From a candidate division KSB1 bacterium (GTDB taxonomy: Bacteria > Zhuqueibacterota > JdFR-76 > DREG01): DNA of 21,123 bases. The stretch is from NCBI GenBank assembly GCA_022566355.1, contig JADFJB010000084.1, positions 1-21,123 of the forward strand, given 5' to 3'. The position numbers and the translations under genes were made by a program. The notes below the pieces were generated by a model. It was given only the letters and a program-made list of their open reading frames with translations, ran no database searches and was not told the origin of the DNA. This document shows, piece after piece, positions 7,428 through 14,526 of this stretch (position 1 is the first letter of the stretch; the number at the start of each line of letters is the position of its first letter).

Positions 7428-7497
7428 ATTCATGAATAATGCAGGTTTAATTAAATTAATTACAAAACTTTCGAATCTGAGTTAGGTTATTCCTTCA
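7428..7497. repeat. Second copy of a dispersed intergenic repeat
   Basis: ATTCATGAATAATGCAGGTT followed by TAATTAA, then ATTCCTTCAATTT about 35 bases further on, mirrors 105-175 in order and spacing. The blocks match with one or two differences. In both cases the repeat precedes a plus-strand gene cluster. Confidence 0.55.
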
Positions 7498-7552
7498 ATT
7501 TAAATTTTGGTTTCAGCTTTTTTTATTGATTTTATCGATTTCCTGTTTTATC

Positions 7553-7575
7553 ATTGCACGTGTATATTTTGCAAT
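7553..7575. promoter_or_regulatory. Candidate operator: inverted repeat upstream of the metal operon
   Basis: ATTGCA (7553-7558), 11 bases, TGCAAT (7570-7575) form a 23-bp dyad with an AT-rich centre, about 60 bases before the first gene of the putative metal-uptake operon. Size and position suit a Zur/Fur/MntR-type repressor, but the bases are not a textbook box, so the regulator is inference. Confidence 0.3.
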
Positions 7576-7632
7576 AAACGGAACAATTTTTATAGGTAAG
7601 CATTTTATATTTGAACCTAAGAGATGATTAAA

Positions 7633-7917
7633 ATGAATTTCTTGCAAAAAATATTCCTTATAATCGCTGCAATAGTGTTTATTGCATTATTTGCATTCCT
7701 GCCCTTCTTGCATAATCATACACCTACCTTGGATGAACCATTAAACTGTCCGGCTTATATTCTTGAAATGAGCCTAATATCTGCGCTTGGTTTATTACTT
7801 TTAGCTGCTATTGTATATCTATCATCCCACTGGCTACTTTTTGCAAATAGCCACACAAGATTTCCATCGAATCAAAACTATCCTCTATTTTTAAATAGAG
7901 CGCCTCCTCAATCTTAA
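7633..7917 (+). CDS. Small two-helix membrane protein
   Basis: A product of 94 residues from ATG 7633, preceded by AAGAG about nine bases upstream. An ATG at 7624 is also in frame but sits on that site. It has a first transmembrane segment (IFLIIAAIVFIALFAFLPF), a short non-cytoplasmic loop with HNH and NCPAY, a second hydrophobic segment (MSLISALGLLLLAAIVYL), and a basic/aromatic cytoplasmic or periplasmic tail. The His-x-His and Cys in the loop could contact metal. I do not recognise the family. It precedes the porin-like gene by about 115 bases and shares the strand with the transporter genes, so a role in metal handling is a reasonable but unproven guess. Confidence 0.6.
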   Translation: MNFLQKIFLIIAAIVFIALFAFLPFLHNHTPTLDEPLNCPAYILEMSLISALGLLLLAAIVYLSSHWLLFANSHTRFPSNQNYPLFLNRAPPQS

Positions 7918-8033
7918 TTCATTAATCTACATTTTTCCCATGTGGCTTTTGGAATATTAACATTATTCCTAAATTCAATGAGATTTAATAGTTCAACAAC
8001 CAGGTTGATTTGAACGATGAAAGATTTATTATA

Positions 8034-9386
8034 ATGTGTAAATTATTTGTGGAAATAATTCAAAAATCATTCGGTATTTTAGTGGTTTTATGTGTTTTTT
8101 TAGCAGCGCCAGGATTTGGCCAAGAAAAACAATCGGATAAGATTGTCCGACTCGAGAAAGAAATCCAACTGCTAAGTGATAAGATTAAAAAACTCCAGGA
8201 TGAATTTGCACAAATCACTAAGAGTGATTCTACAAATGATGAGGATGAAGCATTACTAAAAGAACTGGAAGCTGAGCTGGCTCCCAAAACTAAGGAACAA
8301 GAAAAACAACTTCCGCAAATTTCCGATAAAACGCTTAAAGCCAGGCAACAGGTTTTCCAGAACATGAATCCAAATGTAAGCGTAATTGGTAGTTTTTTTA
8401 GCAATGCCAGCAATCAAGATGGGTTAGAAAGAAATGTTAATCTGGGTTTGGGTGAAGCTGAATTTGCATTTTTGGCAGCGGTGGATCCATATGCACGAGC
8501 AGATTTTTATATAGGTTTCGGAAGGCATAAAGAAAATTTAGGTGGTGGGGCTGAAAGTGAAGATGAACTACATGGGGAAGAAGAGGGTGGCCTTTCTACT
8601 GAGCTCGAAGAGGCTTATTTGACTTTGTTAACTTTGCCACACTCAATGCAGCTAAAACTGGGCAAATTCCGTCCTAAGTTTGGCAAAATCAATGAAACCC
8701 ATCCGCATGCCTATAATTTCATCGGATTGCCCCTCATGTATCAGAATTTTTTCGGTGGAGAGGGATTGGTTGATGAAGGCGCCTCCTTGAACTGGTTGTT
8801 ACCAAACACTAAATTTTTCCAGGAGTTAACACTAAGTATCTTAAACGGACCTGCCGAAAATGCATCTTTTACGAGAGCTGAAACCGATAATTTTCTATAC
8901 CTGGCTCACTTGAGGAATTTTTTTGATTTATCCGATAACACATCCCTTGAGATCGGTTTGGGCGGAATGTCTGGCCCTCATAACGAAACGGGAGATCGTA
9001 CCACTATATTTTCAACCGATATTACACTAAAATGGAAGCCATTACAATTCAATAAACTCAAATCATTTGAATGGCAAACCGAAGCCCTGTTAAGTCGTCG
9101 TGAGGAGTTAGGAAGTACAATTGAAAGTTTTGGCCTTTTTTCCCATTTGCGCTACCAACTCTCTAAAAGATGGTATCTCGGCTATTTGATTGATTACTCG
9201 GAGTTTCCTGAAACAAATAAATTCAATCAAACGGCGCATTCCGGAATCTTGCAATTTTTCGCAACTGAGTTTCAAAAATTTGAAATTCAAGGTCGATACA
9301 ACACTGGAAATTTGGGTGATGATTTTTTTGACATCCAGTTGAGAGGCGTCTTTGTTATTGGCGCTCATGGTGCGCATCAATACTAA
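8034..9386 (+). CDS. Outer-membrane beta-barrel protein (porin-like), probable metal uptake
   Basis: From ATG 8034 about 450 residues; an in-frame TTG at 8010 is an alternative start and neither has a strong ribosome binding site. A signal peptide (FGILVVLCVFLAAPGFG-Q) is followed by a short coiled coil (IVRLEKEIQLLSDKIKKLQ) and an acidic linker, as in trimeric-type porins with periplasmic stalks. The rest alternates amphipathic strands and turns typical of an outer-membrane barrel (AEFAFLAAVDPYARADFYIGFG, MQLKLGKFRPKFG and others). A loop near residues 170-190 is rich in Glu, Asp and His (ESEDELHGEEEGG), and the C-terminus carries GAHGAHQY. The gene lies 46 bases before a ZnuA-type binding protein, which suggests it passes or binds zinc or another divalent metal. 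Barrel: well supported; substrate: inference. Confidence 0.75.
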   Translation: MCKLFVEIIQKSFGILVVLCVFLAAPGFGQEKQSDKIVRLEKEIQLLSDKIKKLQDEFAQITKSDSTNDEDEALLKELEAELAPKTKEQEKQLPQISDKTLKARQQVFQNMNPNVSVIGSFFSNASNQDGLERNVNLGLGEAEFAFLAAVDPYARADFYIGFGRHKENLGGGAESEDELHGEEEGGLSTELEEAYLTLLTLPHSMQLKLGKFRPKFGKINETHPHAYNFIGLPLMYQNFFGGEGLVDEGASLNWLLPNTKFFQELTLSILNGPAENASFTRAETDNFLYLAHLRNFFDLSDNTSLEIGLGGMSGPHNETGDRTTIFSTDITLKWKPLQFNKLKSFEWQTEALLSRREELGSTIESFGLFSHLRYQLSKRWYLGYLIDYSEFPETNKFNQTAHSGILQFFATEFQKFEIQGRYNTGNLGDDFFDIQLRGVFVIGAHGAHQY

Positions 9387-9416
9387 TTTAGTACGCTACA
9401 CTAATAACTTATTTAT

Positions 9417-9421
9417 AGGAG
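9417..9421 (+). promoter_or_regulatory. Ribosome binding site fixing the binding-protein start
   Basis: AGGAG at 9417-9421, with a further AGGA at 9423-9426, lies upstream of ATG 9433. This selects that start over in-frame upstream codons that overlap the porin gene. The resulting protein begins with a proper signal peptide. Confidence 0.7.
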
Positions 9422-9432
9422 CAGGAACATTT

Positions 9433-10368
9433 ATGAAAACCAAGAAAATTATGGAATCTATTTTTATCATTACAATTCTTCTAACGACTAACCTTTTTGC
9501 TGCCGATAAAATCAAAATTGTAACCTCTCTGCCTGATTTGGCCGATATTGCCAGACAAGTTGGTGGTGATAAAGTTGAAGTGGTTGCCATCGCAAAAGGA
9601 TACCAGGATCCTCATTTTGTGGACCCAAAACCCAGCCATATTTTAAAAATGATAAAAGCTGATTTATTTATCCACATTGGATTGGACTTGGAAATTGGCT
9701 GGGTTCCGCCTCTTTTGGAAAAAGCCAGGAATCGCAAAATATATTATGGCGGGACCGGTTATCTTAATGCCTCCCAAAATATAGATCTTCTCGAGGTGCC
9801 AAATACTAATCCCGCAGAATTACGTGCGCAGGGAGACATTCATATTTATGGGAATCCTCACTATTGGTTAGACCCTGAAAACGGCAAAATAATAGCGAAG
9901 AATATTTGTGATAAACTCATTGCCATTCAACCCGAAGATTCTGGTTATTTTCAAGAGAATTTAAATAACTTTATTGACCGATTGGATGCTGCCATTAGAA
10001 TATGGGAGGAACGAATGAAGCCATATGAGAACGTGAAAATCATTGCCTATCACAATAGTTGGCCATATTTTACGAAACGATTTCACATAGATGTGGTTAG
10101 TTTTATCGAACCGAAGCCTGGCATTCCACCCACGCCCAGGCACCTGGTTTCCGTAATAAAACGGATCAGGACTGAAAATATTAAAGTCATCATTATTTCA
10201 CCCTATTTTGATGATAAACCGGCTAAAACCATAGCGAGTAAAACAGGTGCAACCGTAGTCTCTTTTGCACCTTCTGTCGAAGCTTTTAAAGGAGTGGACA
10301 ACTATTTAAATCTGTTTGAATACAATTTAACTGAACTAATCAAAGCATTTGAAAATTATAGTAATTAG
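9433..10368 (+). CDS. Metal ABC transporter substrate-binding protein (ZnuA/MntC-like)
   Basis: A 311-residue cluster A-I binding protein. The signal peptide ends LFA-ADK, so the mature protein is periplasmic. Candidate metal ligands are H61 (GYQDPHFVDPKPS), H143 (NPHYWLDP), H207 (AYHNSWPYF) and an Asp near 260 (SPYFDD), which match the His-His-His/Glu-Asp set of the family. The long His-rich loop typical of many zinc-specific ZnuA proteins is missing, so Zn, Mn or Fe cannot be separated. The long helix linking two lobes (residues about 165-195) is present. It delivers metal to the permease encoded 48 bases downstream. A potential outer-membrane partner is encoded directly upstream. Confidence 0.93.
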   Translation: MKTKKIMESIFIITILLTTNLFAADKIKIVTSLPDLADIARQVGGDKVEVVAIAKGYQDPHFVDPKPSHILKMIKADLFIHIGLDLEIGWVPPLLEKARNRKIYYGGTGYLNASQNIDLLEVPNTNPAELRAQGDIHIYGNPHYWLDPENGKIIAKNICDKLIAIQPEDSGYFQENLNNFIDRLDAAIRIWEERMKPYENVKIIAYHNSWPYFTKRFHIDVVSFIEPKPGIPPTPRHLVSVIKRIRTENIKVIIISPYFDDKPAKTIASKTGATVVSFAPSVEAFKGVDNYLNLFEYNLTELIKAFENYSN

Positions 10369-10416
10369 AACGAAATGAGAATGAATATCCAGGTTTTTTA
10401 ACAAATAGCAAACAAG

Positions 10417-11229
10417 ATGGTAGAATTATTAACTGCACCAATCGTCGCATGTTTAGTCATAGCTATGATGCATGCCTATTTGGGAATTCATATCATTGAC
10501 CGAAAGGTTATTTTTGTCGATTTGGCGCTTGCTCAAATTGCTGCCTTAGGAGCTGCATTTGGATTTTTGATGGGATTTGAGTATGGAGATACAACCTCTG
10601 TTATATTGGGATTACTTTTTACATTTATTGGCGCCGCGATATTTTCACTAACACGAACCCGCAGAGAAAAAGTACCCCAGGAAGCAATCATCGGAATTGT
10701 ATACGCCGTCTCGGCTGCTGCCTTTATTCTTGTCATGGACCGCTCTCCAGAGGGTTCTGAGAAAATAAAAGGTATGTTGGTCGGCAGCGTCTTATTTGTC
10801 ACCTGGACTGAAATCATCAGGGTCTCTATCATTTATATGATCATCGGAATGTTTCATTACAAATTTCGCAAGCAATTTTTGGCAATCTCCAGAAATCCCG
10901 AAAAAGCTTTTCAGCAAGGCATAAAAGTTCGATTGTGGGATTTTCTCTTTTATATTTCATTCGGAATCGTCGTAACCCAATCGGTTAGAATTTCGGGAGT
11001 TTTGTTGGTTTTCTCATTTCTTGTTGTGCCAGGCATAATAGCTGTCCTTTTTTCTGATCGTGATTCCAGTAGGCTTGCCATTGGAAGCGCGGTGGGAGTC
11101 ATTGCCAGCTTGATGGGAATTATCATTTCTGTATTGCTTGACATACCAACAGGTGCATCCATAGTATGTACATTTGGTATAATCTTAATTTTTGTTGGTA
11201 TTTTTCGTGCGGTAATGGCAAAACTATAG
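10417..11229 (+). CDS. Metal ABC transporter permease (ZnuB/MntB-like)
   Basis: A 270-residue inner-membrane protein with about eight hydrophobic segments. Family features are the N-terminal HAYLGIHIIDRKVIFVDLALAQ region, QEAIIGIVYAVSAAAF, the coupling region RKQFLAISRNPEKAFQQGI, and VRISGVLLVFSFLVVPGIIAVLF. The protein appears full-length, so the membrane channel half of the transporter is intact. It follows the binding-protein gene by 48 bases. No ATP-binding subunit gene lies between or after them; the next gene is a PhoD-like phosphatase. The permease therefore must use an ATPase encoded elsewhere. Confidence 0.92.
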   Translation: MVELLTAPIVACLVIAMMHAYLGIHIIDRKVIFVDLALAQIAALGAAFGFLMGFEYGDTTSVILGLLFTFIGAAIFSLTRTRREKVPQEAIIGIVYAVSAAAFILVMDRSPEGSEKIKGMLVGSVLFVTWTEIIRVSIIYMIIGMFHYKFRKQFLAISRNPEKAFQQGIKVRLWDFLFYISFGIVVTQSVRISGVLLVFSFLVVPGIIAVLFSDRDSSRLAIGSAVGVIASLMGIIISVLLDIPTGASIVCTFGIILIFVGIFRAVMAKL

Positions 11230-11274
11230 CTTCGTCTTTTTCATTTAAATTCACATAGTATATTCACAAAAACC

Positions 11275-11280
11275 AGGAGG
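11275..11280 (+). promoter_or_regulatory. Strong ribosome binding site for a GTG start
   Basis: AGGAGG at 11275-11280, six bases before GTG 11287, fixes a GTG start for the PhoD-like gene. The protein then begins with a good signal peptide. Confidence 0.8.
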
Positions 11281-11286
11281 AAAGTC

Positions 11287-12621
11287 GTGCTTTTCGTTCG
11301 CTTCTTTACCATTTTCGCTGTTTGGCTTGGTTTAGTACATCCTCTAATGGCTCAATCCAATTATCTTCAATCGGGTCCAATGGTTGGTTATTCTACTATG
11401 ATGGAGGTTTTGCTCTGGGTGCAAACCAATGCCCCAGCGAATGTTCAAATCAAATATTGGGATGAATTGAGACCCAATAATAAGTTATCAACCGAAGAAG
11501 TACAAACTAACAAAAGAACTGCATTTACTGCCAAACTATTGGCAGACAAGGTAGAACCAGGAAATAAATATGTTTACGAACTAACCATTAATGGCAAAAA
11601 AGTAAACAGACCTTATCCTCTAAAATTCCAAACCCAAACTTTGTGGCAATGGCGCACCGATCCGCCTGACTTTAAAATGGTAATTGGAAGCTGCGCTTAT
11701 GTGAATGATGAACCCTATGATCGGCCTGGTGCACCTTATGGAGCCGGATACCAGATTTTCACTCAGATACATGCCAAACAACCCGATTTAATGCTGTGGC
11801 TTGGCGATAATGTATATCTTAGAGAGGCCGACTGGAACTCGATTACCGGGATTCATTATCGCAATACTCACACACGTTCTTTGCCGGAACTGCAGCCATT
11901 GTTGGGCTCTTCTCATCATTATGCGATTTGGGACGATCATGATTTTGGACCTAATAACAGCGATCGTGGGCTCTGGAACAAAGAATGGACATTAGAAGCA
12001 TTCAAGCTCTTTTGGGGCAATCCATCATTTGGTGTGAATGGACAGCCCGGAATTACAACCCAATTCCAATGGGCCGACGTACAATTCTTCTTGTTGGATA
12101 ATCGTTATTACCGAACGCCCAATAATAGAATCTCAGGAAAACGATCCATCCTGGGAGAGCAACAATTTGAATGGCTCATCGATGCACTGGTAAAAAGTGC
12201 TGCGCCATTTAAGGTCGTCGCAATTGGGGGCCAATTTTTGAACCCGGTTGCGGGATTTGAACATCACGCTATTTTTGCAGATGAAAGGGACCGGCTGCTA
12301 AAAGCAATTGAGCAAGAAAATATTACTGGGGTGATATTTTTTAGCGGCGATGTCCATCATACAGAATTGTCAAAACTGGAGCGAAGAGGCACCTATCCAA
12401 TCTATGACTTAACCATCTCTCCATTAACGGCCGGACCGGTTATTTGGGACAAACCTGATGCAAATTATCTTCGCATCCCCGAGACCTTGGTAGTTGAACG
12501 AAATTTTGCATTGCTGGAATTTTCCGGAAAACGTACAGATCGCCAGATGAAAATCACAGATTATAATGTTGATGGCAAAGAATTGTGGAATTATACCATT
12601 AAAGCGAGGGATTTGAGGTAG
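11287..12621 (+). CDS. Secreted PhoD-like metallophosphatase
   Basis: A 444-residue protein from GTG 11287 with signal peptide cleaved after PLMA (residue 22). An N-terminal beta domain (about 25-120, ending KFQTQT) is followed by a metallophosphoesterase domain. Visible motifs are GSCAYVNDEPYDRP (134 on), LGDNVYLRE (172-180), WDDHDFGPNNSD (215-226), GGQFLNP (314-320) and FSGDVHHTEL (352-361). These carry the Asp/Asn/His metal ligands of PhoD alkaline phosphatase D relatives. PhoD enzymes hydrolyse phosphodiesters and monoesters outside the cytoplasm and need Ca/Fe or similar metals. Its length suits the family. It starts 57 bases after the metal permease and is probably the last gene of that operon, linking phosphate release with metal uptake (inference). 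Confidence 0.9.
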   Translation: MLFVRFFTIFAVWLGLVHPLMAQSNYLQSGPMVGYSTMMEVLLWVQTNAPANVQIKYWDELRPNNKLSTEEVQTNKRTAFTAKLLADKVEPGNKYVYELTINGKKVNRPYPLKFQTQTLWQWRTDPPDFKMVIGSCAYVNDEPYDRPGAPYGAGYQIFTQIHAKQPDLMLWLGDNVYLREADWNSITGIHYRNTHTRSLPELQPLLGSSHHYAIWDDHDFGPNNSDRGLWNKEWTLEAFKLFWGNPSFGVNGQPGITTQFQWADVQFFLLDNRYYRTPNNRISGKRSILGEQQFEWLIDALVKSAAPFKVVAIGGQFLNPVAGFEHHAIFADERDRLLKAIEQENITGVIFFSGDVHHTELSKLERRGTYPIYDLTISPLTAGPVIWDKPDANYLRIPETLVVERNFALLEFSGKRTDRQMKITDYNVDGKELWNYTIKARDLR

Positions 12622-12847
12622 AAATATTCTTATAGCAATTAATGAATTCGGTAGGAGTGAAGTCTTATAGGCAATAATTGTCAGAAATTTTGAAAATCTT
12701 TATCATTTGTAAAAATTGAAAAGTCAAATCGATTAGAAATTGCACATATTAAATAATCCGAATTTGATCCTTGAATACCCTCACTTTTTCAAATATTAAA
12801 ATATTCTGCTGCCTTTTTCATAATCATTACTAGTACCTGGACTATTC

Positions 12848-12868
12848 ATAAACCTATCACTGGTTTAT
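12848..12868. repeat. Small hairpin
   Basis: ATAAACC (12848-12854), seven-base loop, GGTTTAT (12862-12868): a perfect 7-bp stem immediately before the REP-like palindrome. Without a following T run it is probably part of the repeat cluster. Confidence 0.45.
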
Positions 12869-12877
12869 AAAACTGTC

Positions 12878-12910
12878 ATTCCCGTCCCGCCTGGCGGGAT
12901 TATCGGGAAT
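12878..12910. repeat. REP-like nested palindrome
   Basis: Outer arms ATTCCCG (12878-12884) and CGGGAAT (12904-12910) enclose inner arms CCCGCC (12886-12891) and GGCGGG (12893-12898) around a single T. It is much more GC-rich than its surroundings. This is the widespread GTCATTCCCG...CGGGAATC type of intergenic palindromic repeat. Confidence 0.75.
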
Positions 12911-12982
12911 CTTGTTACACAGGCCAATAGACCCCGATAAACTTATGCCCGTATGTTTTTAACGGGGGTAAGCACTTCGGGG

Positions 12983-13070
12983 TGACATTTTTGGGGTTCT
13001 CGGACAGCTTGAAAACATTAGAGGATGACATTTCGGGGTAGTACCCGGACACTCTGAAAGCATTCGGGAA
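12983..13070. repeat. Degenerate 43-bp direct repeat
   Basis: Two adjacent units begin TGACATTT at 12983 and 13026. They share, in order, a GGGG block, CGGACA, TGAAA with CATT, and a closing G/A-rich stretch. They look like decayed copies of one intergenic repeat. A related REP-style fragment (CATTCAGGACGA, from 13131) abuts the truncated vapC. Confidence 0.5.
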
Positions 13071-13133
13071 CGACACTCTGCAGCATCCTGCACGACGGGA
13101 CGACATTGGATGTATTAAGTTTCCTTATGTCAT

Positions 13134-13265
13134 TCAGGACGAATCTATTTCCATAAAAAGAATAGTAAAATTGTAAGTATATAGCTCTCGAACATTTGGA
13201 TTCTGTAAATCATTTTTTCTCCGAAATGCTAAAGACCATATACTTGTTTCGACTATTATTTTCAT
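13134..13265 (-). pseudogene. VapC-like PIN-domain toxin, truncated remnant
   Basis: The frame from ATG 13265 gives MKIIVETSIWSLAFRRKNDL, then QNPNVRELY, which is the start of a VapC PIN-domain ribonuclease. After about residue 29 the resemblance stops, and the frame ends at residue 43 (TGA 13136-13134) instead of about 130. The first catalytic acid of PIN domains (VDTS) is Glu here (VETS). The ATG overlaps the stop of the vapB-like frame upstream (ATGA), the classic vapBC arrangement. Repeat DNA begins at the truncation point. It cannot make an active toxin. Confidence 0.75.
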
Positions 13266-13470
13266 CGTTTAACCCGTTGCTTCTTATAATCATAATCAGG
13301 TTCATAATCAATTGAACCAAACAGATCAATAATTTTGAGTTGCTTACGTCTTTGAATATACTCTAGTAATGCCTCTATAACAGCAGCTTTCTTCGTGCGA
13401 TGATTCCAATTTGGGCTTCTTCAATCAGTTTATCATCAATTGCTACATTTGTTGGCATTTTAATTTCCAT
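13262..13470 (-). pseudogene. VapB-like antitoxin, frameshifted
   Basis: From ATG 13470 (or the internal ATG 13458) the frame reads MPTNVAIDDKLIEEAQ and then drifts to an early stop. A different frame continues with NHRTKKAAVIEALLEYIQRR, a KIIDLFGSIDYEPDYDY segment and KKQRVKR, ending at TGA 13264-13262. Together these give the ribbon-helix-helix DNA-binding half and the toxin-binding tail of a VapB antitoxin, about 68 residues. A net loss of one base (or four) near 13415-13425 breaks it. The stop overlaps the start of the vapC remnant. Both partners are therefore dead, consistent with an old toxin-antitoxin locus. Confidence 0.8.
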
Positions 13471-13609
13471 CAAATAAATTTAGAAGATTATAATAAATAA
13501 TGAATTAGATTATACATTTCATGGTGTAATATCAAATGACTTCTGGAATGATCAAACATGCAATTGGTCAAGGATATTATTCAGATTTTTGTAAAAATGT
13601 GATTTTATC

Positions 13610-14407
13610 ATGATTCTTTCCCCCTACATACACTGGAGTGTTGACCCCGAAATTTTCCGATTCGGTGCATTTACCATTCGCTGGTATGGATTGCTGTTTG
13701 CCACATCATTTTTCCTGGGTTATCGAATTATACAATGGATTTTCCAAAAGGAAAAATTACCCAAGACTGATGTTGACATACTGTTGTTTTATGTTTTGTT
13801 TGGTGTTGTTATAGGTGCACGGCTGGGACATTGTCTTTTCTATGAACCCGGTTACTATTTAAGCAATCCGATTGAAATCATCAAATTCTGGCGGGGTGGA
13901 TTGGCGAGTCATGGCGCGGCTATTGGAATTTTGACTGCTATTTATTTATATTCGAAGAAAAAACCTAAGCAGACTTACTTTTGGGTTGTGGACCGTGTTG
14001 TGATTGTTGTGGCTTTATCCGGATTTTTTATACGGGTGGGTAATTTGTTTAATTCTGAGATCCTGGGAAAAGCTACCGATGTGCCATGGGCATTTATTTT
14101 TACTCGTGTTGATATGATCCCCAGGCACCCGACCCAAATTTACGAAGCTTTAGCATACTTAAGTATTTTTTTATTATTGATTACTGTCTATCGTAAGTTT
14201 CATCCAGTTTTTCCAGGTATGCTATTTGGAATTTTCCTTACTTGTATTTTTGGCTTCCGTATTTTTGTTGAATTTTTCAAAGAAACCCAATCTACTTTCG
14301 AAGCGGGAATGACGTTGAATATGGGGCAACTATTGAGTATCCCTTTTTTGCTGATTGGGCTTTTCTTAATTTTTAGATCTAGATTCCGGAAAGCAAAAAC
14401 CACGTAA
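13610..14407 (+). CDS. lgt: Prolipoprotein diacylglyceryl transferase
   Basis: A 265-residue inner-membrane enzyme that moves the diacylglyceryl group of phosphatidylglycerol to the lipobox Cys of prelipoproteins, the first step of lipoprotein maturation. Motifs: IRWYGLLFA, GARLGHCLFYEP (69-80), WRGGLASHGAAIG (94-106, with the essential His at 101), RVGNLFNSEILG (142-153, matching the essential Arg and Asn), PRHPTQIYEA and FRIFVEFFKE, then NMGQLLSIP. About seven transmembrane segments are visible. Size is normal for the family. The ribosome binding site is weak. At least two likely substrates are encoded in this window (5146-5829 and 3326-4042). It appears monocistronic and converges with the alcohol dehydrogenase gene. 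Confidence 0.97.
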   Translation: MILSPYIHWSVDPEIFRFGAFTIRWYGLLFATSFFLGYRIIQWIFQKEKLPKTDVDILLFYVLFGVVIGARLGHCLFYEPGYYLSNPIEIIKFWRGGLASHGAAIGILTAIYLYSKKKPKQTYFWVVDRVVIVVALSGFFIRVGNLFNSEILGKATDVPWAFIFTRVDMIPRHPTQIYEALAYLSIFLLLITVYRKFHPVFPGMLFGIFLTCIFGFRIFVEFFKETQSTFEAGMTLNMGQLLSIPFLLIGLFLIFRSRFRKAKTT

Positions 14408-14526
14408 CAACAGATTTAATCCAATACTAAAATAATTTTATTAGCCTGGCTGAAATGATGATTCAGTTGATTCGCTCAATTTCAGATTCGCAACTTTATA
14501 GCATTGGTTGATTTTATTTCAATCTG

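Larger units (their letters stand above)
7226..7632. other. Divergent intergenic region
   Basis: This region separates the divergent yggS and metal operons and has no credible coding sequence. It contains a near-perfect hairpin at 7293-7322, a second copy of the dispersed repeat (7428-7497, compare 105-175), and an ATTGCA/TGCAAT inverted repeat at 7553-7575 just upstream of the metal operon. Promoters for both directions must lie here, but none could be assigned with confidence. Confidence 0.55.
12622..13133. other. Repeat-rich intergenic region
   Basis: No real gene is seen. The first 220 bases are plain AT-rich sequence. After that comes a run of small structures: a 7-bp hairpin (12848-12868), a REP-like palindrome (12878-12910) and a degenerate direct repeat of about 43 bp (12983-13070). 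A minus-strand reading frame across 12915-13106 is composed of these repeats and is not called. Confidence 0.6.

Noticed and set aside
8060-8413. 117-codon minus-strand frame, Ser-rich
   Set aside because: It is a shadow of the acidic/Lys-rich coiled-coil part of the porin gene.
12915-13106. 63-codon minus-strand reading frame
   Set aside because: It is made of the REP-like and 43-bp degenerate repeats, has no ribosome binding site, and resembles no protein.
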